Source: UBA5287 sp041672395 (GTDB lineage Bacteria; Bacteroidota; Bacteroidia; Bacteroidales; Dysgonomonadaceae). Taken from it: a stretch of DNA of 15,391 bases. The position numbers and the translations under genes were made by a program. Positions 7,249-13,239 of this stretch are shown here, piece by piece. Below the pieces are notes generated by a model. It was given only the letters and a program-made list of their open reading frames with translations. It was not told where the DNA came from and did not search any database. Where the stretch lies: contig JBAYZS010000053.1 in assembly GCA_041672395.1 (NCBI GenBank), positions 1-15,391 of the forward strand, written 5' to 3'. Within the stretch, counting starts at the first letter, position 1, and each line of letters begins with the position of its first letter.

Positions 7249-8817
7249 TTAATTCCTTGGATTAGCCTGTAATCCTGCATTAATTACATCCTGAGGTAGT
7301 TGTACTGCTCTTCTCGGATCATCTTTTAACAACATATCAGGTTCCAAACCATCTCTGTTATGAGCAATTTCAATACCATATCTTTTAATATCATACCAGC
7401 GTTGACCGTCATGAACATTTTCAATTCTCCTAATATGAAGAATAGCCTGAATCAAATTCTCCTGAGCTCCTTCAGTAACATTAAATCCCTGAGGATTTAT
7501 CGCTTTCTTGATTGTTCTGCTGTTGTCATTTGTAATTTTAATAGGCATATATGCAATTTTCTCATAGAAAGACACAATTTCATCTTGCGTAAGAGCTGCA
7601 ACAGTTGGCACACAATTACCTTTAATCCATGAATTGATATCTGCAACGCCAGCCGCTAAATTATTTTGTAAGATGTTCGCTTCAGCCCTGCAAAGAAGTG
7701 TTTCCCCTGCAGTAAACGGTACCATAACAGAATGTAAAAAACCAATTCCTGCCACCTTGTCAGTATATTCAAAGTAAGCGGCGAATTTTGAAACCACCAT
7801 CTTCTGATCCAATCCCCAAACAGAATTAGCACAATACAAGTTTTGTCTTACACCCCATGGTCCGGCAGCCCTCACACTTTCTCTTTCAAAAATTGGTCTG
7901 GCATGCCCATATCTTTGTCCAGTACTATAGGGACCATGAACATAAGGCCAAGAAGAATAAGCTGTCATTATAATATAATTTGCCGGATCGTTGTCAGCAA
8001 TAAAAGCATCAGTACGAACATCCCAGTTACTAGCCAAACTAATCATTTTCGACCATTTAGTAAGCGATTTTTCAGGAAAATCTCCCAATGCAATTGTTGC
8101 ATATTCTATTGTTTTATTATATTTATGATAAAACAAATTGAAGCGAGCGGCAAAAGCATAAGAAGCTTTTTTGTTGAAATGATATTTAGGAACCGAATAA
8201 ATTTCGTCATTAATCAAAGACAATCCTGCCTCAATATCCGCATTAATCTTTTCATACAGTTCTTTCATTGTACCTCTTTCATACTTAACATCAACCAACG
8301 TTTCCGGTTTTTCTGAATATGGCAATCCTAAATCAGTATCAGCTGTTTGCGGGTTATACGACAAACAAAACAGATTAGCCAAAGCAAAGTGAGAATAAGC
8401 TCTTGCAATAAGCGCTTCACCTTTCTGCGCTTGTAAGTTAGCTGGATCACCCATTTCTATAATAGCATCCAAAGCCTGATTGGCTGCTGCAATAGCTCCA
8501 TAATGTGCATCCCAAATAGCTTTGGGCGCGTCATTACCTGTAGTAGTAATATCATTCCACAGATAAGCATCTTCCTGCTCCTGATTATACGGTGAATACA
8601 AAGAACCATTATCCATTGTGTTATCAGACGACATTTCCGCAATCAATGCAGCGCTGTTAGTAGGATAAGCAGCTACCAAAAGTTTAGTAACTTTTTCTAC
8701 CGTATTTATTTCTGCCCTATTATCAGGCATAGTGTCAAGAAAGTCTTCACACGACAGAAATAAACCAGTTATTAAAGCAAATAATATAATATATATATTT
8801 AATCTTTTCATAATCAT
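7249..8817 (-). CDS. SusD/RagB-family nutrient-binding lipoprotein
   Basis: Predicted 522-aa surface lipoprotein that caps the SusC-like porin and captures its ligand. The signal ends in LFLSC (Cys23 from the ATG at 8817, Cys21 from the alternative ATG at 8811), followed by EDFLDTMPDNR, the classic SusD start. SusD hallmarks include a TPR-type helix (ALIARAYSHFALANLFCLSY), the GETLLCRAEANI helix, and the C-terminal RWYDIKRYGIEI motif followed by a DDPRRAVQLPQ segment. The length is in the usual 450-600 range. The start is 4 bp after the SusC stop, so the two are tightly coupled. No sequence feature reveals the ligand. Confidence 0.94.
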   Translation of the reverse strand: MIMKRLNIYIILFALITGLFLSCEDFLDTMPDNRAEINTVEKVTKLLVAAYPTNSAALIAEMSSDNTMDNGSLYSPYNQEQEDAYLWNDITTTGNDAPKAIWDAHYGAIAAANQALDAIIEMGDPANLQAQKGEALIARAYSHFALANLFCLSYNPQTADTDLGLPYSEKPETLVDVKYERGTMKELYEKINADIEAGLSLINDEIYSVPKYHFNKKASYAFAARFNLFYHKYNKTIEYATIALGDFPEKSLTKWSKMISLASNWDVRTDAFIADNDPANYIIMTAYSSWPYVHGPYSTGQRYGHARPIFERESVRAAGPWGVRQNLYCANSVWGLDQKMVVSKFAAYFEYTDKVAGIGFLHSVMVPFTAGETLLCRAEANILQNNLAAGVADINSWIKGNCVPTVAALTQDEIVSFYEKIAYMPIKITNDNSRTIKKAINPQGFNVTEGAQENLIQAILHIRRIENVHDGQRWYDIKRYGIEIAHNRDGLEPDMLLKDDPRRAVQLPQDVINAGLQANPRN

Positions 8818-8821
8818 AATT

Positions 8822-11800
8822 TTAAAGACTTAATCGTAATGTCATCGTAAATTGTTTTGGAACCGGTGCTGCAACCCCACCTGTATTAAAGAATTCAGGG
8901 TCTTGGCCGTTCAGGTTCTTATCAGCATAGATCAAGAATAAGTTTGTAGCTTGTAATTTCAGCGACAAATCTGACAATTTGATAGCAGAAGCAATTGATT
9001 TAGGAAAATCATAATTCAATGAAATCTCCTTCATTCTTATAAAATCACCTTTAGCAACACGAACAGAAGAATAATTATATGCATTATATGCATAACTCAA
9101 CCTTGAATCATTCTGATTTAATCGTCTGTCGGCAATAACAGGAATATTTGTAATATTTTCATCACCCGGAATTGTCCAACGGTTTTTATACTCTTTAGGC
9201 ATTGCATCCAAGTCAAAGTATCTGTTACTAAATACTGGATCTAAACGAATTACATTACCAAAAGAGTAAGTCATAAACACATTCAGTGTCAAGTTCTTAT
9301 AAGAGAATATATTACCAAAACTACCCGTAATTGTCGGATCAGTAGGACCTTCATATTTCAGATGATCCTTAATTTCACGTTCCTGAAAATCAAGATCAGA
9401 AACGGTAACATCACCATCTTCATTTATGAAAGTAGGTAACCCCTCTTCGTTAAGTCCCTGGAAATCCATAGAAAACAACGAGCGAACAGGATACCCTTTC
9501 ATGGTAAAACCAGTTCCGGTGATCATTTCAATTAACCGCGTATTTGCATCCAGTTCCGTAACCTCATTTTTCGTTTTAGAGAAAATGAAATTAGAGTTCC
9601 ATTTAAAATCCTGCGTACTGATATTTCTTGTAGAAAGAGTAAATTCAATACCATTAGATTTCATTGTTGCCACATTCGCAAATTTTGTGATTTGCCCACC
9701 AATACCCATTGTATTAATTAATCCAATCAAATCGAAGTTATTTCTTTTATACCAGTCAGCGGCCAAATTGATACGGTTATCAAGAAATCCCAAATCAATA
9801 CCAATATTTAACTCATGCTTTTTCTCATAGGTCAACTCACTATTTTCCAGATCTATAATCTGCAACCCAGACTCTTTCACACCTGTAAAAGGTCTCCATG
9901 GATTGTAACTTCCAATTACCACATGTGAATTTGTAACTGAAGCAGGACCCCTATCAGCAGTCAAAGAATATGAACCTTTCAGTGTTAAGTTAGACAATGC
10001 AGGTCTCAATTGATCAAAAAACTCCTCTTCATGCGCATTCCATGCACCAGACACGTTCCATGTTGGCAACCATCTTGCGCTTCGGCTTTTACCCAATTTA
10101 TTAGAACCTTCATATCTTGCCGTTCCATTAACAGTATATTTTCCCATATAAGAATACGTACCTGTACCAAAGAAGGATACCTGACGAGATCTTGTCTCAT
10201 CCACACCATAATACTGAGCATTTTCTTCGCTCAACTGTTTAAAATAGAGATAGTCAAAAGAAGGAAGCATACCCATTTCGTATTGCATTGCAATACCATC
10301 GAAATTTGTGCTTAATCTCTCCACTGAGTTAACCTCCATACCACCAAAAAGGTTCATGATATGAATATCATTAAAAACGTTGTTATAACTTAAAGTTCCA
10401 CGGAAGTCGTAGCTATTCATGGAATATTTTGTTTCGTTATAAAAACCACCATTTGGCAAAACCGTTACAGGCAATGAGTTGGGATTATCAGGATCAGTAT
10501 AAAGCCAAGGGTTAGCATCACGCATAGTTGCATCATCCATAGCTCTGTAAGCCATAGCCTGATTAGAATAATCCTTTATAGAATGAGCCTGATTTGTAGA
10601 AGAATATTTATAAGCAAATAAACCTGCTGCTTCCAAATTTCTCAAAATTTTCCATTTCATCTCACCTTGGAATCTTAGATCAACCACATCCAGATCAATG
10701 TAATTATTTTCAAGTTCCGATAAGATATTAAAAGGAGCATAATTACGAACATAAAACTCGTTTGGATCCAAAGTACGTGAAGTATTTAATGCATATGAAT
10801 ACGGATTAATATCGAAATCACGTTTCACTTCACCACTTACCACATCAACATTCTGACCCAAAGTACCGGGAGCAGTTTGTTTACGATACGAACCATTACC
10901 AATCAAGTTCAAGGTTAAGTTATCGAAAATACGATACAAAGCATTAACGTTTGTAGTATAACGATTTACAGAACTTTGTTTAGACCATCCCGGATCAGTC
11001 ATCACACTCAAAGAAGTATAATAAGAAGCTTTATCAGTACCAGAAGACATGCTAACAGCATGATTCTGAGACATATTGTTGTTGAACAACAAACCAAACC
11101 AGTCCGTATTTCTATATTCAGCCTCTCTCAAGTAATCATTTCGTCCTTCTGTTGTGTTAGGGATGCCAAAAGTACCATTTGTTGCATTATATGAATTAAT
11201 CAAATGGTACATTTTACCATAAATACCGCTGTTAGAAGCCCTGTAAGTTTCAGCCAAGTTAAGATAGCCATTCGCTTCCAATTCGCGATAAACACCCATT
11301 TGTTCCTGAGAATTCATAATATTAAAATTTCTGTAACTCGGTTTCAAACGCATCGTATATTCACCTGTATAAGAAATTTTATTCGTTCCTGCTTTTCCTT
11401 TTTTGGTAGTAACAACGATCACACCGGCCATTGCTCTTGCCCCATAAATAGAAGTAGCAGAACCATCCTTCAAGATTTGAAAACTTTCAATATCATCAGC
11501 ATTTAGACCTGCAATAGCAGAGCTAATCAATGTTACAGCATCCCCCGATGATAACGCATCGGCAGAAACTTCAGTAATATCTTCCATGATAACGTTATCT
11601 ACAACCCAAAGAGGTTTAGAACTTCCATAAATTGAAGTAGCACCACGCACCCTGATTTTAGGAGCCGTTCCAAATGTTCCTGAAACATTCTGAACAGACA
11701 CACCTGCAGAACGTCCTTCAAGAGCGCGACTCACATCAGCAAGACCATCAAGCTTCACATCCTCAGCAGATAATTTATCGGTAGCCCCGGTAAAAAGACG

Positions 11801-12133
11801 TTTATCAGTGACCGTCATACCCGTCACCACTACTTCTTGCAGTAATTCAGAATCCTGCTTTAACACAATTCTCAAATTAGGTGCTACCTTCACTTTCTGA
11901 GTTATCATTCCAACATATGACACGATCAAAGTACTTCCTGCAGGAGCAGAAAGGACAAATTTACCGTTAATATCAGTAGTTGTACCCAGAGATCCCCCAT
12001 TAATCCTAATTGTAGCTCCAATGACCGGCTCTCCTGTATCATCAACCACAGTACCTTGTATCTGTGTTTGCGCTACAAGCGCCATTAACCCTACCAAATA
12101 AAGGGTTAAAAACATAGTTAGTTTTCTCTTCAT
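8822..12133 (-). CDS. SusC/RagA-family TonB-dependent outer-membrane transporter
   Basis: Predicted 1103-aa outer-membrane channel that imports a ligand bound by the SusD-like partner, driven by TonB-ExbBD. The signal peptide ends near MALVAQ (22). Residues 24-95 are a carboxypeptidase D regulatory-like domain (GTVVDDTGEPVIGATI, then VSYVG). The TonB-box region is LLQEVVVTG (about 97-105). The plug runs to about 250 and contains the SusC hallmarks RVRGATSIYG, IESFQILKDGSATSIYGARA and VIVVTTKKGK. The rest is the 22-stranded barrel, ending in MTLRLSL. There is no N-terminal STN domain, so direct signalling to an anti-sigma factor is unlikely. The plug carries an extra segment (EVSADALSSGDAVTLISSAI) before the conserved IES motif. 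It is the first gene of the four-gene operon, with the start ATG at 12133. Confidence 0.95.
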   Translation of the reverse strand: MKRKLTMFLTLYLVGLMALVAQTQIQGTVVDDTGEPVIGATIRINGGSLGTTTDINGKFVLSAPAGSTLIVSYVGMITQKVKVAPNLRIVLKQDSELLQEVVVTGMTVTDKRLFTGATDKLSAEDVKLDGLADVSRALEGRSAGVSVQNVSGTFGTAPKIRVRGATSIYGSSKPLWVVDNVIMEDITEVSADALSSGDAVTLISSAIAGLNADDIESFQILKDGSATSIYGARAMAGVIVVTTKKGKAGTNKISYTGEYTMRLKPSYRNFNIMNSQEQMGVYRELEANGYLNLAETYRASNSGIYGKMYHLINSYNATNGTFGIPNTTEGRNDYLREAEYRNTDWFGLLFNNNMSQNHAVSMSSGTDKASYYTSLSVMTDPGWSKQSSVNRYTTNVNALYRIFDNLTLNLIGNGSYRKQTAPGTLGQNVDVVSGEVKRDFDINPYSYALNTSRTLDPNEFYVRNYAPFNILSELENNYIDLDVVDLRFQGEMKWKILRNLEAAGLFAYKYSSTNQAHSIKDYSNQAMAYRAMDDATMRDANPWLYTDPDNPNSLPVTVLPNGGFYNETKYSMNSYDFRGTLSYNNVFNDIHIMNLFGGMEVNSVERLSTNFDGIAMQYEMGMLPSFDYLYFKQLSEENAQYYGVDETRSRQVSFFGTGTYSYMGKYTVNGTARYEGSNKLGKSRSARWLPTWNVSGAWNAHEEEFFDQLRPALSNLTLKGSYSLTADRGPASVTNSHVVIGSYNPWRPFTGVKESGLQIIDLENSELTYEKKHELNIGIDLGFLDNRINLAADWYKRNNFDLIGLINTMGIGGQITKFANVATMKSNGIEFTLSTRNISTQDFKWNSNFIFSKTKNEVTELDANTRLIEMITGTGFTMKGYPVRSLFSMDFQGLNEEGLPTFINEDGDVTVSDLDFQEREIKDHLKYEGPTDPTITGSFGNIFSYKNLTLNVFMTYSFGNVIRLDPVFSNRYFDLDAMPKEYKNRWTIPGDENITNIPVIADRRLNQNDSRLSYAYNAYNYSSVRVAKGDFIRMKEISLNYDFPKSIASAIKLSDLSLKLQATNLFLIYADKNLNGQDPEFFNTGGVAAPVPKQFTMTLRLSL

Positions 12134-12312
12134 AAACTCTACTTTTTAATTAATAACTTTCATTATTTGAACTTATTTAATTTAATTAATTAATTACTTT
12201 AACAGTAAGGAATTAGGTTTATCTTTAGAATTGTCCGGTAATGACTAAATAAAAAAATAGTTCAGGTTTAAGTCAATCCAATTAACATTTATCTAGAAAT
12301 CATTCCAGTCAA

Positions 12313-12320
12313 CAAATATA
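12313..12320 (-). promoter_or_regulatory. Promoter-like -7 element proximal to the SusC operon
   Basis: The minus strand reads TATATTTG, matching TAnnTTTG, about 180 bp before the SusC ATG. No clear TTG or TTTG lies 17-23 bp upstream, so it is a weak candidate. In DNA this AT-rich the motif is expected to occur by chance. Confidence 0.3.
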
Positions 12321-12443
12321 AACTAATAATTTTAATTACATGATTTTTTGCACATTTTTTTTAAAATAAAGACATTTAACATGAAATCGAGATGTTTTTA
12401 CCATACTTTACTTACTTTATATTAATTTAAGCAGTAATCTTGT

Positions 12444-12451
12444 CAAATATA
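12444..12451 (-). promoter_or_regulatory. Second promoter-like TATATTTG element upstream of the SusC operon
   Basis: The same 8-mer as at 12313-12320, again on the minus strand and again without a convincing -33 partner. It lies just downstream of the possible 26-aa peptide. Use of either element would give a leader of roughly 170 or 300 nt for the SusC gene. Confidence 0.25.
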
Positions 12452-12483
12452 TAAGATAACAATTTTAATATAATAAATAGAGC

Positions 12484-12564
12484 CTATCGCTTCGGCATCA
12501 CATGTAGCCAACTAACGCTTATTATTACAAGAAAAGCAAAAAATATATATTGAATTTTTGTCAT
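12484..12564 (-). CDS. Possible 26-aa single-pass membrane peptide
   Basis: The ATG at 12564 opens a 26-codon frame that starts MTKIQYIFFAFLVIISV, continues SWLHVMPKR and stops at a TAG. A basic start, about 16 hydrophobic residues and a basic Lys-Arg end make a plausible single transmembrane peptide. A promoter-like TTG-N20-TATCTTTA (12620-12650) lies about 50 bp upstream on the same strand. It could be a small membrane protein, a type I toxin-like peptide, a leader peptide for the SusC operon, or the remnant N-terminus of a lost membrane protein. Hydrophobic short frames are frequent in AT-rich DNA, so confidence is low. Confidence 0.25.
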   Translation of the reverse strand: MTKIQYIFFAFLVIISVSWLHVMPKR

Positions 12565-12619
12565 GATATAGAAATATAATTTGTTAAATTAAGTAAAACA
12601 CCATCTGTTACAAGGTGTA

Positions 12620-12650
12620 TAAAGATACTGATTTTTTCTCATATAAACAA
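12620..12650 (-). promoter_or_regulatory. Promoter-like TTG-N20-TATCTTTA
   Basis: On the minus strand TTG (12648-12650) is followed after 20 bp by TATCTTTA (12620-12627), one mismatch from the TAnnTTTG consensus with ideal spacing. The start would fall near 12613, inside a small hairpin (ACACC 12598-12602 with GGTGT 12614-12618). It could serve the 26-aa frame, a small RNA, or a long leader of the SusC operon. Of the three candidates upstream of SusC it has the best -33 match. Confidence 0.35.
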
Positions 12651-12745
12651 GGGAAAAATAATATAAAATTGTTTATTTATGCACTTTTTCAGTGAATATT
12701 TTGTCTTTTATTTATAATCAAAAGGTAGCATATAACGGAACAGAT

Positions 12746-12799
12746 TTAATGTTGTTTCATATCTTCTGTAGTGTAACCGCCAAACAATGCTGTATCACC
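12746..12799 (-). pseudogene. Short coding-like fragment fused to the end of the hsdM remnant
   Basis: Shifted by one frame from the hsdM remnant and starting where its similarity ends, 17 codons read GDTALFGGYTTEDMKQH before a TAA and are preceded by a stop. The composition looks like real protein rather than random AT-rich translation, but I cannot assign a family. It may be the tail or an internal scrap of a neighbouring gene joined to hsdM by a deletion. Confidence 0.25.
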
Positions 12800-13133
12800 T
12801 TAAGGTTTCATTAAGATTGTCATCGTTCTTTGACTTATTGTGTACATTCTCAAACAATTCTGATGGGAGTATATAAAATCCCTTTTCTAAAACAGTTTCT
12901 GCTCTTGCAAACTATGCATCTTCGTCAGAAATGAGTGCATAATCAAAATCGCTGTTACCGGCATGATGTTCTTCATTATTCAGAAAGTTTTTAAGGTTTT
13001 CTGATATAAATCGGTAAAACAACATTCCTAATACATACGATTTGAAATCCCAGCCGTCAACGCTTCCGCGCAAATCGGTGGCAATTTTCCAGATGGTTCT
13101 GTGCAACTCATCTCTTTCTTGTTCTTAAGTCAT
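12795..13133 (-). pseudogene. hsdM: Type I restriction-modification methyltransferase remnant (HsdM N-terminal part)
   Basis: Decayed 5' fragment of a type I DNA adenine methyltransferase subunit. The ancestral start is the ATG at 13131-13133 (M-T), but codon 3 is TAA. The frame then reads EQERDELHRTIWKIATDLRG and VDGWDFKSYVLGMLFYRFIS, the HsdM_N helical domain, down to FDYALISDEDA. There a TAG (12912-12914) interrupts, after which similarity resumes with FARAETVLEKGFYILPSELF and NDDNLNETL, ending near 12801 just before a TGA. About 110 of the usual 500 or so codons remain; the SAM-binding and NPPY catalytic parts, hsdS and hsdR are absent. The TTG-initiated 64-aa piece between the two stops is not a functional gene. 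Two point stops plus a 3' deletion show old inactivation. Confidence 0.85.
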
Positions 13134-13189
13134 TTATATGATTGCTTATTAGTTTCTTGATATTATAGATTGAAAATTCATCAAAATCG

Positions 13190-13225
13190 AATTTGTACAA
13201 ATTTACAAAAAATAAAGTTTAGCAA
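13190..13225 (-). promoter_or_regulatory. Probable fossil hsdM promoter overlapping a 14-bp palindrome
   Basis: On the minus strand TTG (13223-13225) is followed after 17 bp by TAAATTTG (13198-13205), a full TAnnTTTG match about 65 bp before the ancestral hsdM ATG at 13133. A perfect palindrome AATTTGTACAAATT (13190-13203) overlaps the -7 element and the expected transcription start. This is where an operator would sit, but it may simply be AT-rich symmetry. Confidence 0.35.
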
Positions 13226-13239
13226 CGAATATTTCATCA

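Larger units (their letters stand above)
12134..12483. other. AT-rich upstream/leader region of the SusC operon
   Basis: No gene is visible in this 350-bp stretch on either strand. It is strongly AT-rich, with runs of TTAATTAATTAATTA near 12181-12196 and T tracts near 12351-12362. Two promoter-like elements on the minus strand are listed separately. The length leaves room for a long 5' leader or a regulatory RNA, but I see no defined structure. Confidence 0.5.

Noticed and set aside
7360..8316. Plus-strand frames of 90 and 157 codons opposite the SusD-like gene
   Set aside because: They lie wholly antisense to a clear SusD gene, have no domain-like sequence and no promoter, and are shadows of its codon bias.
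9426..11506. Several plus-strand frames of 72-134 codons opposite the SusC gene
   Set aside because: All are antisense to a strongly supported SusC gene and translate to low-plausibility, cysteine/histidine/isoleucine-rich sequence.
8822..12133. SusC-like gene as a signalling transducer for an ECF sigma/anti-sigma pair
   Set aside because: The mature N-terminus goes straight into the carboxypeptidase D-like domain without an STN domain, and no sigma or anti-sigma gene is nearby.
12181..12196. TTAATTAATTAATTA run as a possible tandem repeat or integration site
   Set aside because: A short low-complexity run in very AT-rich DNA, with no flanking repeat or recombinase gene.
12912..13106. A 64-aa minus-strand frame as an independent small gene
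   Set aside because: It starts at a TTG inside the HsdM_N sequence and lies between two in-frame stops, with HsdM similarity continuing on both sides. It is part of a pseudogene.
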